From assembly GCF_000282575.1 (NCBI RefSeq), contig NZ_AKJA01000047.1, positions 1 to 64,000 on the forward strand: a DNA stretch of 64,000 nt, written 5' to 3'. Position 1 is the first letter of the stretch, and each line of letters starts with the position of its first letter. This DNA is from Herbaspirillum sp. YR522 (GTDB lineage: Bacteria; Pseudomonadota; Gammaproteobacteria; Burkholderiales; Burkholderiaceae_D). The notes beneath the pieces are model-generated. The model made no database searches and was not told where the DNA came from. It saw only the letters and a program-made list of their open reading frames with translations. Shown piece after piece: positions 39,830 through 48,402 of the stretch. The position numbers and the translations under genes are program-made.

Positions 39830-41466
39830 TCGCCCGCTTGCGTGACATGTCGATCGGTCGGCGCCTGGGTGCGGGATTCTCGCTGATCCTGCTGCTCTCG
39901 GTGGCCGGTATCGGCACCGGCCTGGGCGCACTGAGTTCGGTGGCCGGCGCCACCGACGACATGGTACGTCAGGCGCTTGCCAAGGAAAGACTGGTCAGCG
40001 ATTGGTACGGCAACATATTTGCTGGCATCAAGCGCACCATCGCCATCGCAAAGAGCAACGATCCCACCCTCGCGGTGTTCTTTGCCGACGACGCCAGGCA
40101 AGCCAGCAAGCGTTCTCTGGAACTGAAGACGGCGGTCGAGAAACGATTGAGTTCGCCCGACGAGTTGCGCCTTTACCGAGAGATCGATGTTGTGCGTGAG
40201 CGCTTCAATCGCTACCGCGACACCATCAGCGAGCTCAAGCAAGAAGGCCGCCAGCAACAGGCCGAACAGATGCTGGCGGCGGACTTCATTCCCGCCGCCC
40301 GTGCCTACCTGGACAAGCTCAATGAGTTGCTGGCACTGCAACGCGCCGAGATCGATCGCAAGGGGGACTTCATCCAGGCGTCTTACCGGCATAACTTCGG
40401 ATTGCTGGCCGCGCTGGGCGTGTTGCTGGCGCTGAGCTGCGCGACCCTGTCATGGTTCCTGGCACGCTCGGTGACGCGGCCGGTCAGGCAGGCAGTGCAA
40501 CTGGCGCTGCAGGTGTCGTCGGGCGACTTGACAGGACAACTCCAGGCCCAACGGGGCGACGAGACCGGTCGCATGATCGATGCGCTGCAGCATATGAACA
40601 ACAACCTGGCGCGCATCGTCCACGGCGTGCGCCACGCCGGCGAGTCGATCGCGGCCGCCGGCGACGACATCGCGCGCGGTAACGCCGAATTATTTACCCG
40701 CACCGAGTCGCAGGTAGCGGCGCTGGAAGAGGCCTCGTCGGCGATGGAGGAACTGTCGGCCGCAGTCAAGGAAAACGCCGCCTATGCCCGGCAGGCCACG
40801 CAGCTGGTCAATACCACCAGCAGCTCGGCGGCGCACGGTGGCCAGGTGGTCGATAACGTGGTCAATACCATGGGTGCCATCAAGGACAGCTCTGCTCGTA
40901 TTGCCAGTATTACCACCGTGATCGACGGTATTGCGTTCCAGACCAACATCCTGGCGCTCAACGCAGCGGTGGAAGCGGCGCGCGCCGGCGAACAGGGGCG
41001 CGGCTTTGCGGTAGTTGCATCGGAAGTGAGGGCACTGGCGCAGCGCTCGGCTGCAGCCGCGCGCGAGATCAAGACGTTGATCGGCGACTCCGTCGAACGC
41101 ATCGATCAGGGACATCAGCAGGCCAGCCAGGCCGGTGCCGCCATGCGCGATATCGTCAGCGGGGTAGCGCAGGTCCAGCAGATCATGCAGCGCATCGCCG
41201 AGGCCAGCCACCAGCAAAGCGCCGGCATCCAGGCCATTGCCGGCACCATCGAGCACACCGACCGCATGACCCAGCAGAACTCGTCACTGGCCGAAGAATC
41301 GTCGGCCAGCGCCGAAACCTTGAACGAACAGGCCCGTCAACTCAAGCTGGCCGTCAACGCCTTCAAGCTACCCGAACTGCGCAGCATCGGTAGCGACCAG
41401 GCGATGCCGGCGACCAGCCCGGCGCCGCGAGGCCTTGGTGGGCAAACGGCGCGACTTATCCCTTGA
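39826..41466 (+). CDS. Methyl-accepting chemotaxis protein, coupled to pyk
   Basis: A 546-residue inner-membrane chemoreceptor. It has a first membrane segment (about 15-38), a periplasmic four-helix-bundle type domain (about 40-195), a second membrane segment ([23 protein letters not shown]), HAMP ([21 protein letters not shown]), and the signalling domain with the hairpin tip [33 protein letters not shown]. No C-terminal CheR/CheB pentapeptide. The start is GTG within GTGA, overlapping the pyruvate kinase stop. The 3' end overlaps the convergent LysR gene by 11 bp. Confidence 0.93.
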   Translation: MIARLRDMSIGRRLGAGFSLILLLSVAGIGTGLGALSSVAGATDDMVRQALAKERLVSDWYGNIFAGIKRTIAIAKSNDPTLAVFFADDARQASKRSLELKTAVEKRLSSPDELRLYREIDVVRERFNRYRDTISELKQEGRQQQAEQMLAADFIPAARAYLDKLNELLALQRAEIDRKGDFIQASYRHNFGLLAALGVLLALSCATLSWFLARSVTRPVRQAVQLALQVSSGDLTGQLQAQRGDETGRMIDALQHMNNNLARIVHGVRHAGESIAAAGDDIARGNAELFTRTESQVAALEEASSAMEELSAAVKENAAYARQATQLVNTTSSSAAHGGQVVDNVVNTMGAIKDSSARIASITTVIDGIAFQTNILALNAAVEAARAGEQGRGFAVVASEVRALAQRSAAAAREIKTLIGDSVERIDQGHQQASQAGAAMRDIVSGVAQVQQIMQRIAEASHQQSAGIQAIAGTIEHTDRMTQQNSSLAEESSASAETLNEQARQLKLAVNAFKLPELRSIGSDQAMPATSPAPRGLGGQTARLIP

Positions 41467-42340
41467 TGCCCCACACGTCCCGGATGACCGACGCCATGCC
41501 CACCAGCATGGCGTCGGATTCAGCCGCAGCCAGGTAGACGAAGGCCAGTTGCGACTGGATCTCGGCGTGACTCCATATGGTCAATTCCTGTTTCTCCGCG
41601 GCCAGCAACGCCTGGTCCTCGCGCATCAGCGACAAGCCCAGTCCGGCCCGTACCAGGCTGTCGAGCGACGAGGTCTCGTCGGTTTCGATGATCACGTTGG
41701 GCATGACGCCTTGGCCTGCGAACAAGGCCACCATCAGCTCATGCACATGGCTCTGCGGCGGCGCACCGATCCATGGCATGGCAGCAATGGCGCGCCAGCC
41801 ACATCCGGCCAGCCGGTCGGCATATGCCGGCGGCGCCACGATTCGATAGCTGACGCTACACAGCGGCAAGCTGGCCACGCTGCGGTCGGTGATCTTGCCC
41901 AGGTGGAATCCGGCGGTCAGCTCGCCCTTGGCAAGTTCTTCCATGACACTACCGGCAAGCACGTTGCGGGTCTTGATCTCGAGCAGCGGCAGGGCCGTGT
42001 GCAGGCCGTTGAGAAAGCTACCCAGGCGCAGGAACTCCGCGTCGCCCAGCGTACCGATGATGGCACGCCCGGCGACCTCCCCTTTCATTTCACGCGCGCG
42101 CGATATGATCGAATTGACCATGGACAGTGTGCGCTCCACCTCCGGCAGCAGGATCTCGCCGCTTTTGGTCAGGCTGATACGACCGTGGCTGCGGTCGAAC
42201 AAGGCGATGCCCAATTCCTGTTCCAGCGCCTTGATGTGGCCTGTCACCGCCGGCTGTGTGACGTGCAGCGCTTCGGCCGCGCGCGTGACGTGGCCGAGCC
42301 GGGCAACCATGGCGAAGGTACGAAGCTGGTAGAGTTCCAT
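41456..42340 (-). CDS. LysR-family regulator, last gene of the ABC operon
   Basis: A 294-residue LysR regulator with the N-terminal winged helix ([43 protein letters not shown]) and an effector-binding domain. It lies 8 bp after the ABC ATPase gene on the same strand, so it is co-transcribed with the transporter rather than divergent, which is the more usual arrangement. It probably senses the transported compound. Confidence 0.88.
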   Translation of the reverse strand: MELYQLRTFAMVARLGHVTRAAEALHVTQPAVTGHIKALEQELGIALFDRSHGRISLTKSGEILLPEVERTLSMVNSIISRAREMKGEVAGRAIIGTLGDAEFLRLGSFLNGLHTALPLLEIKTRNVLAGSVMEELAKGELTAGFHLGKITDRSVASLPLCSVSYRIVAPPAYADRLAGCGWRAIAAMPWIGAPPQSHVHELMVALFAGQGVMPNVIIETDETSSLDSLVRAGLGLSLMREDQALLAAEKQELTIWSHAEIQSQLAFVYLAAAESDAMLVGMASVIRDVWGIKG

Positions 42341-42348
42341 GGCGGCCG

Positions 42349-43437
42349 TTACAGCGGCAGGTAACGAATCTGCGACGGCATGATACCCAACGCCACCTGC
42401 ATGCTCAGCGGGAATGGCGTGAGCGCTGCGTAATGGGCCTGATCGACCACCACCTGCGAGTGCCCCACCCTTACCCGATAGCGGGTGAAGGCCCCGAAGA
42501 ACTCACGATGCTCGACCGTTCCCTCCATCCAGACCAGCGCACCGTCGCGCTGGGCATCGCTGACCGTGATCCGGATGACATGGGGCCGTATCGACAACGC
42601 GTATTCGCCCTCCCCCGCGTCCCGATGGTGAGGCAACATCAGCACGCCCAGCTGCGACGAACTAAAGCGCATCATGTCTCCATGTACACGCGTCATGCTA
42701 CCGGTCAGCAGGTTCGTGTTGCCCACGAATCCGGCCATGAAGGTATTGATCGGATAGTCGTACAGCGCAGCCGGTGTGCCCAGTTGCTGCACCACGCCAT
42801 CTTCGATCACGGCCATGCGGTCGGCCATTGCCATGGCCTCTTCCTGGTCGTGCGTGACGAAGACGGTGGTGATGCCAAGATTGCGTTGCAGGCTGCGTAG
42901 CTCCTGGCGTAGCTGCGCACGCAGGGCGTGGTCCAGGTTGGAAAAAGGTTCGTCGAGCAACAATACGCGCGGCTCGATGACGATGGCGCGCGCCAGCGCC
43001 GCCCTTTGCCGCTGGCCGCCCGATATCTGGTCTGGACGTCGCTGGCCCAGTTCACCCAGGCCCACCCGTGCCAGCACCTGGTCGACCCGGGCACGGATCT
43101 GCTCCCTGGGAACGCGTCGCTCTTCCAGCCCGTAGGCCACGTTCTCGCGCACGCTCATGTGTGGCCACAAGGCGTAATCCTGAAAAACCATGCCGATGTT
43201 GCGCCTGTGCGGGGCGATACCGACGGCGTCCTTGCCATCCAGCAGGAGTAATCCGCCGTGGTCTGGAATCAGGCCGGCAATGACCCGCAGCAGGCTCGAC
43301 TTGCCTGACCCGGACGCACCCAGCAGGACGAAGAATTCACCCGGCTCGATACGCAGGTTGATGTCGCGCAGCACGTCGCGGTTTTCGCGTCGAAGGTGGA
43401 TCTGCCGGCATTCGATGGAAGTATTGGAAGAGGTCAT
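42349..43437 (-). CDS. ABC transporter ATP-binding protein, FbpC/AfuC/PotA type
   Basis: A 362-residue ATPase with Walker A GASGSGKSS, FQDYALWPHMSV Q-loop segment, signature ISGGQRQRAALARAI, Walker B VLLLDEPFSNLD, His in THDQEEA, and a C-terminal TOBE-type region (from about residue 285). The FbpC family serves iron, polyamine, sulfate and phosphate-ester importers. The ATG at 43437 follows an AGGACAAGG site. It is 16 bp after the permease gene. Confidence 0.92.
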   Translation of the reverse strand: MTSSNTSIECRQIHLRRENRDVLRDINLRIEPGEFFVLLGASGSGKSSLLRVIAGLIPDHGGLLLLDGKDAVGIAPHRRNIGMVFQDYALWPHMSVRENVAYGLEERRVPREQIRARVDQVLARVGLGELGQRRPDQISGGQRQRAALARAIVIEPRVLLLDEPFSNLDHALRAQLRQELRSLQRNLGITTVFVTHDQEEAMAMADRMAVIEDGVVQQLGTPAALYDYPINTFMAGFVGNTNLLTGSMTRVHGDMMRFSSSQLGVLMLPHHRDAGEGEYALSIRPHVIRITVSDAQRDGALVWMEGTVEHREFFGAFTRYRVRVGHSQVVVDQAHYAALTPFPLSMQVALGIMPSQIRYLPL

Positions 43438-43453
43438 CCTTGTCCTGGTTTGG

Positions 43454-45181
43454 TCATGGCCCGGATGCCGCATTGCGTACCTTCTTGAGTAGCGCATGCA
43501 ACCCTGCCGTCAGCATCAGCAGCGCCGCGATAGCCACCATGCCCAGCGCCGCACCAGCACCGCGCCCGGATACGCTCTGCATGTTCAGGTAGATTTCATA
43601 ACTGAGCGGCGCCTGCTCTTCGGCGTTGCACAAGAGCATCGCGATCGATAATTCCGTGGCCGAGACCATGAAGCTGAGAATGGCGCCCAATGCGATCCCG
43701 CCGGCCATCAGCGGTAGCCGGACACGCCGCAGCGCTCGCCAGCGACTGGAACCAAGGCTGGCGGCGGCCTCTTCCATGGCCGGATCGATAGCGCGCAGCG
43801 CAACCATGCACGCCATCAACGCGTAGGGCAACTGCTGCACCGCATAGGCCATCGTCATGCCGACACTGCTGACCAGGGGCGACATTGCGTTGAGCGACAG
43901 CGGCATCTCGCGCGACATACGCAGGTAACCCAGCGCGAGCACCAGTCCGGGGACCGCCAGCGCGGCCCCCGCCAGGAGCTCGAGGGCACGCCGCCAGCGC
44001 AGTTGGCTGCGCAATACCAGGTGCGCCAGCACCATCGCCAGTACCACATCGATGATGGCGGCCACGCCTCCATACAGCAGGGTATTGAACAGCGGGTCGC
44101 CGGCTTCTGGCGCCAGCGCCGAGAAATGACGGAACGTCCAGGAATCCGGCAAGATGGAAAAGCTCCAGATATCGGCCATCGATAAGGCCAGCAAGCCAAG
44201 ATACGGCATCAATACCACCAACGCGACAGCGGCGATCCAGAATGCGGCCGCCGCACCGGGCCAGTTGCGCACCGGTTGCAAGGGGTGAGCCTGGCCTCCC
44301 TGCAAATAAGGCATGTAGGCCTGGACGCGATCGCGGAACAGGTGGACGATGCACCACCAGGTCAAGGCAGAAAACAGCAGCATGATCAGGGCAATGACGT
44401 AACTGAGGGCGTCATCGATCCCATTGGTGGTCACCCGCAAGTAGGTCAGCGGCGCCAGCAGGTTGGTTACCCCCAGCACCAGCGGCGTGCCGAGGTCTTC
44501 GAAGGCACGGATGAACACGATGGCAGCACCGGCCAGGTATCCCGGTAGCGCCAGCGGCACGATGATGCGCCAGAACAGGCGCGCACTGCGCCCGCCAAGG
44601 GTCAGCGCGCTTTCTTCCATGGCCAGGTCCACTCGGCGCAGCGCAGCCATCAAATTGAGCAGGATGAACGGAAAATAATGAATACTCTCGACCAGGATGA
44701 CACCATTGGTACCCTCCATCAGCGACAGGCGTATGTCCCATCGCCGTTCGAGCAGCAGGTTGAGTACGCCGCTGTTGCCCAATATCGGCTGCAACGAGAA
44801 AGCAGCCACGAACGGTGGCATGATCAGCGGCAGGATACCGAGCAACTGCAACGGCCAGCCGGCCCGCAGTTGCAAGCGTACCGCGATCCAGGCCAACGGC
44901 ACGGCGATCAGGGACGCGCCGGCCACCGACGACAGCGCTACCCGCATGCTGTTGAGGAAGGCGTCGCGGTACAGGGCCTGGTCGAAAAAGGAACGCAGGT
45001 AGCCAAGTGTGAAGCCTTCGCCGCCTATACCTAGCGCCGCAAGCACGACGACAGCGACCGGCCACACCAGGAACAGGAGCAGGAACACGGTCACACAGGT
45101 AGCCAACATCCCATTTGCCAGCCGCAAGACCGGTATCGGCTCCGACGACCGGCGCCGCGCAATCATCAAGCGCCGCGTCAT
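43454..45181 (-). CDS. ABC transporter permease, two-domain FbpB/AfuB type
   Basis: A 575-residue permease made of two fused binding-protein-dependent permease domains, about 12 membrane segments in all. EAA-type loops are EESALTLGGRSARLFWRIIVPLALPG in the first half and EEAAASLGSSRWRALRRVRLPLMAGG in the second. Fused permeases are typical of the FbpB/AfuB group. Its ATG overlaps the binding-protein stop (ATGA). Confidence 0.92.
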   Translation of the reverse strand: MTRRLMIARRRSSEPIPVLRLANGMLATCVTVFLLLFLVWPVAVVVLAALGIGGEGFTLGYLRSFFDQALYRDAFLNSMRVALSSVAGASLIAVPLAWIAVRLQLRAGWPLQLLGILPLIMPPFVAAFSLQPILGNSGVLNLLLERRWDIRLSLMEGTNGVILVESIHYFPFILLNLMAALRRVDLAMEESALTLGGRSARLFWRIIVPLALPGYLAGAAIVFIRAFEDLGTPLVLGVTNLLAPLTYLRVTTNGIDDALSYVIALIMLLFSALTWWCIVHLFRDRVQAYMPYLQGGQAHPLQPVRNWPGAAAAFWIAAVALVVLMPYLGLLALSMADIWSFSILPDSWTFRHFSALAPEAGDPLFNTLLYGGVAAIIDVVLAMVLAHLVLRSQLRWRRALELLAGAALAVPGLVLALGYLRMSREMPLSLNAMSPLVSSVGMTMAYAVQQLPYALMACMVALRAIDPAMEEAAASLGSSRWRALRRVRLPLMAGGIALGAILSFMVSATELSIAMLLCNAEEQAPLSYEIYLNMQSVSGRGAGAALGMVAIAALLMLTAGLHALLKKVRNAASGP

Positions 45182-46545
45182 TTGTCCAGCCTTGCACTGG
45201 CCTGGCGCGCCAGCGCGATGGCCTGCGCGTAGGCGGCTCGGGCGTGCGTATTCCAGCCGCGCTCCAGCGCAATCGATTGCTGGGTCGAGCGGGCCAGCGG
45301 CTCGCTCGGATCGCCGTCGCCGCGGCCATAGAAGGTGCTGCGCAACCCTGCATCGCCAAGGTCGCGCTTGGCCACCACGGGAGTAAAGGCCAGCCGTCGC
45401 GCTTGTGCGATCAGCTCTGCCGCCTGCGCATCGGGACGTTGCGCCAACAGTCGCTCGGCGTTGAAGATCTCGCGCGCCACGGTGCGCAGTTCGCGAATGG
45501 GAAATGTGATGGTCTGGTCGAACATCGCCGTCACCAGCCGGATACGGTCCTGCGCGAGGGCCGCGTCGAAACTGCGGCTGCTGCGGGTGACCGTGTCGGG
45601 CAGGCGTGGATATCCGGCGGCAACCTTTCCCTGCAGGGTGTCGTAGGGCACCACCGGCATGCGCGAGATACGTGGGTCGAGCAGCAGTCGCTGCCCCTGG
45701 TCGGACAGCGTGAATGCCACGAAACTGCGTGCCTCGGCATGATTTCGGGCACCGGCAATCACACCGATACTGGCGGGAATCAGGTTATTGATGTCGGGAT
45801 AGGTGAAGTCGACCGGAAACCCGCTGCGCTTGCCGACGAACGCAAAGAAATCGATGACCATGCCCACGCCATAGCGCCCTGCGTTGACGCCCTCGGGAAC
45901 GCCGAAGGAGCGCTCGGTGATGGCCGCGGAATTGGCCGCGATCTGCATCAGCTGCGACCAGCCTTCGTCCCATCCGGCGCCCTGCAGGATCGACTCCACC
46001 ATCAGGTGCGTGGTGCCAGACCATGATGGCGAACTGAGCGCGATATGCCCGAAGTATTCGGCGCGGGTCAGGTCGCTCCAGTTGGCCGGGGGTGTCAGGT
46101 GATGCGCGGCCAGGTAGCGAAGGTTCCACATGATGCCGTAGCCCGACAGGGCCTGCCCGAAATAACGATGGCGCTCGTCATTGATCGGATAGGCGCCGAT
46201 GCGACTGGGTGCTGCCGGGTTCTTTACGTCCGGCAAGGGTTCCAGCAGGTCGTTGCGCGCCATGACCTCGAAGGCATCCGGGGCGGATGCCCAGAAGACG
46301 TCCGGGCGCTGGCCGCGAGGCGTGCGTTCGATATAGATCAGCGCCGCGTTGGTGTTCTTGTTGAGGATCGAGATACGGATCTCGGGATGCAGCCGTTCAA
46401 ATTCCTTTTTGTAGATGTCTGTCACTTCCTTGGGAAAGGACGTGATCACCGTCACCACGCCGGCCGGCGCAGCCATCGGCAACAAGCCCGCGCCCAGGGT
46501 GATAGCCCATGCAAGGCCAAGCTTGAATCGCCACCTCGATGTCAT
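45178..46545 (-). CDS. Periplasmic binding protein, PgtC/AfuA-like (probable organophosphate binding)
   Basis: A 455-residue exported binding protein with a signal peptide (about 29 residues, MAAPAG). The mature start VVTVITSFPKEVTDIYKKEFERLHP recalls PgtC, the periplasmic component of the Salmonella phosphoglycerate system, and the class-2 AfuA/FbpA family. No Tyr-Tyr iron motif typical of FbpA was noticed. It belongs to the ABC operon and lies 154 bp after the OPA antiporter gene, separated by a terminator. The C-terminal extension (about 100 residues with RQASARLDK end) is longer than in FbpA. Confidence 0.78.
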   Translation of the reverse strand: MTSRWRFKLGLAWAITLGAGLLPMAAPAGVVTVITSFPKEVTDIYKKEFERLHPEIRISILNKNTNAALIYIERTPRGQRPDVFWASAPDAFEVMARNDLLEPLPDVKNPAAPSRIGAYPINDERHRYFGQALSGYGIMWNLRYLAAHHLTPPANWSDLTRAEYFGHIALSSPSWSGTTHLMVESILQGAGWDEGWSQLMQIAANSAAITERSFGVPEGVNAGRYGVGMVIDFFAFVGKRSGFPVDFTYPDINNLIPASIGVIAGARNHAEARSFVAFTLSDQGQRLLLDPRISRMPVVPYDTLQGKVAAGYPRLPDTVTRSSRSFDAALAQDRIRLVTAMFDQTITFPIRELRTVAREIFNAERLLAQRPDAQAAELIAQARRLAFTPVVAKRDLGDAGLRSTFYGRGDGDPSEPLARSTQQSIALERGWNTHARAAYAQAIALARQASARLDK

Positions 46546-46609
46546 CTGTCTCGTCTTTCCCGGTCGCACCATAGCCGCCGGTTATCTGTCTTATGTACGC
46601 GCCACACGC

Positions 46610-46637
46610 AAAAAGACGTCCGCTGCAAGCGGACGTC
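46610..46637 (-). terminator. Terminator of the OPA antiporter gene
   Basis: Perfect 10-bp stem GACGTCCGCT/AGCGGACGTC with a GCA loop, followed on the minus strand by TTTTT. It separates the antiporter from the binding-protein operon. Confidence 0.92.
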
Positions 46638-46699
46638 CCAAGGGCCGGACCACATGCGGATTCTAATGCATGCGGCCCGACATGCTCAACACTTCGATT

Positions 46700-48085
46700 T
46701 CAGGCCACGGCCTCGCGGCCGGAATGGGCGGCGGCATCGGACTTTTTCCTGGCTTCCAGTTCGAGCGTGCCGCGATGCGCCAGGATGCAGAACAGAATGC
46801 ACAGGGCCGCGCCCGTGAACAGCACATAGAAACTGGCGCCCCAACCGTAGATATCGACCATCTTGCCCACGAATGCGGTACCTAGCGTGCTGCCGACCAC
46901 GTAGCTCATGAAGCCGCGCAGGCCGACGGCGGAGCCGACCGCGAATTGCGGCACGATTTCCATGGTTTGCACCGAGGCCAGGAACTGCGGTACATAGATG
47001 AGGCACCCGATGGCGCCACAGGCGACAGTGACGGCCAGCAGCGAAGTCGACTCCATGTAGAAGAACAACGAAACCAGAATACCTGCCATGCAGATAATGG
47101 CCAACGGCATGCGGCGGCCCTTGAAGAACTTGTCGGTCAACACCCCGGCGAACAGCGTCGAGGGGATGGCCGCCCATTCGAAGATGGCGAACGCAACGCC
47201 CATCTGTCCCTTGCTGAATCCTTTCGATTGCAGCAGGTAGATCGGCAGCCAGGTGATGACCCCGAAACGGATCAGGTAGACGAAGGCATCGACCAGCGAG
47301 ATATACCAGACATGCTTATTAGGCAGCACGAAATGGCGGAATATCTGGAACGCGGACATGTTTTCCGGCGCATGGTCGACATTGGTCTTTACCAGGTTTT
47401 CCTCGGCATCGGCCGGGACGATCTTCGCCAGCGGCGGCAGGCCTTCGTTATAGGTTGTGCCAGCGCCCACGAACAGCACCAGTACCATCACCACCAGCGA
47501 CAGCGCAGCGGGCGCCCAATAGCTTGCCGCCTGCCAGTGTTCGGCGCCGAACATGGCAAATGCACCCACTGCGATCGGCGCCACCATCCCGCCGCCGACA
47601 TTGTGCGAAATGCCCCAGACGGCGCTCGTGCGGCCGCGCTGGCGCCGAGGGAACCAACTGGCAATGGTGATGAAAGCAGGTCCGGCGCCCATGCCCTGGA
47701 ACACCCCATTGAGGATCACCAGCGCCACGAACATCCAGTACTCGGTGCCGAAGCCCATGAAGAAGTTGACGATGCAAGACAACGTCAGCCCCAGCATCAT
47801 GTAGTGCTTCGGGTTGCACTTGTCGGCCAATACGCTCATGACCCCCTTGCTGATGCCGTAGGTGATCAGCAGGCAACTGCTTAGCAGGCCAATGTCGGTC
47901 TTGGTAAGGTTAAGCGCCTTCATCAGGTAAGGCGTGGACAGCGTGAAGTTGGACCGGACGAAATAGAAGGCGGCGTAGCCGATGAAGATTCCGAACAGTG
48001 CCCGCATCTTCAGGCTGGTGTAACGGCTCATCACTTCGGATTGCGGCACCGGTGGTTTCGGGCGGGAAAGCAGGAAATTGAACAT
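46700..48085 (-). CDS. Organophosphate:phosphate antiporter (OPA family, PgtP/GlpT/UhpT-like)
   Basis: A 461-residue MFS protein with about 12 hydrophobic segments. RALFGIFIGYAAFYFVRSNFTLSTPYL near residue 25 carries the arginine and the GYAAFYFxR pattern of the GlpT/UhpT/PgtP family, and KYGISKGVMS-like (TYGISKGVMSVLADK) and NGxFQGMGAGP follow. Such proteins exchange inorganic phosphate for glycerol 3-phosphate, hexose 6-phosphate or phosphoglycerate. The ATG at 48085 is behind GGAGAC. It stands as a single gene before the PgtC-like operon. Confidence 0.9.
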   Translation of the reverse strand: MFNFLLSRPKPPVPQSEVMSRYTSLKMRALFGIFIGYAAFYFVRSNFTLSTPYLMKALNLTKTDIGLLSSCLLITYGISKGVMSVLADKCNPKHYMMLGLTLSCIVNFFMGFGTEYWMFVALVILNGVFQGMGAGPAFITIASWFPRRQRGRTSAVWGISHNVGGGMVAPIAVGAFAMFGAEHWQAASYWAPAALSLVVMVLVLFVGAGTTYNEGLPPLAKIVPADAEENLVKTNVDHAPENMSAFQIFRHFVLPNKHVWYISLVDAFVYLIRFGVITWLPIYLLQSKGFSKGQMGVAFAIFEWAAIPSTLFAGVLTDKFFKGRRMPLAIICMAGILVSLFFYMESTSLLAVTVACGAIGCLIYVPQFLASVQTMEIVPQFAVGSAVGLRGFMSYVVGSTLGTAFVGKMVDIYGWGASFYVLFTGAALCILFCILAHRGTLELEARKKSDAAAHSGREAVA

Positions 48086-48402
48086 GCATGGTCTCCATGT
48101 GGCTATTGTTGGAGCCTGCCGCCGCGCGTCACAGCGCGATCTGGTCCATCGACCGGCAGGCGTGCCGCTCCCTTGGTTGGGAGATTGTGGCGCCACTATA
48201 GATTTAGCCCGATGCAGTGACTAATCATACCTTTTGATGACAGGTCATAAAAAACGTGATGACTGTGAGGCCTGGAATCGAACTTGCGGCACCGCTTCGT
48301 CGGCAAGCCCATCAATGACGACGGCGCCTTGCCGAAGCCACGGCCAGCCTGCCTTGAAAAGCGGCCCCGTACCGGGACCACTGCGCATTCGGGTCCCAGC
48401 GA
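48086..48402. other. 317-bp region upstream of the OPA gene and downstream of the TonB receptor
   Basis: No gene supported. It should hold the leftward promoter of the antiporter, in the AT-rich part around 48195-48260. The repeat TGATGACAG ... GTGATGACTG (48236-48272) is a near direct repeat of TGATGAC 27 bp apart, which may be a regulator site. No terminator with a T run was found for the receptor gene. Confidence 0.4.

Noticed and set aside
42349-46545. Reading the ABC operon as a ferric iron importer
   Set aside because: The ATPase and permease fit FbpB/FbpC families, but the binding protein resembles PgtC and the neighbour is a phosphate-ester antiporter; iron is kept only as an alternative.
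48268-48300. tRNA-like T-arm string (AAGTTCGATTCCAGG on the minus strand)
   Set aside because: The arm does not pair (two mismatches in the T stem) and no anticodon or D arm lies next to it, so it is not a tRNA or a clear remnant.
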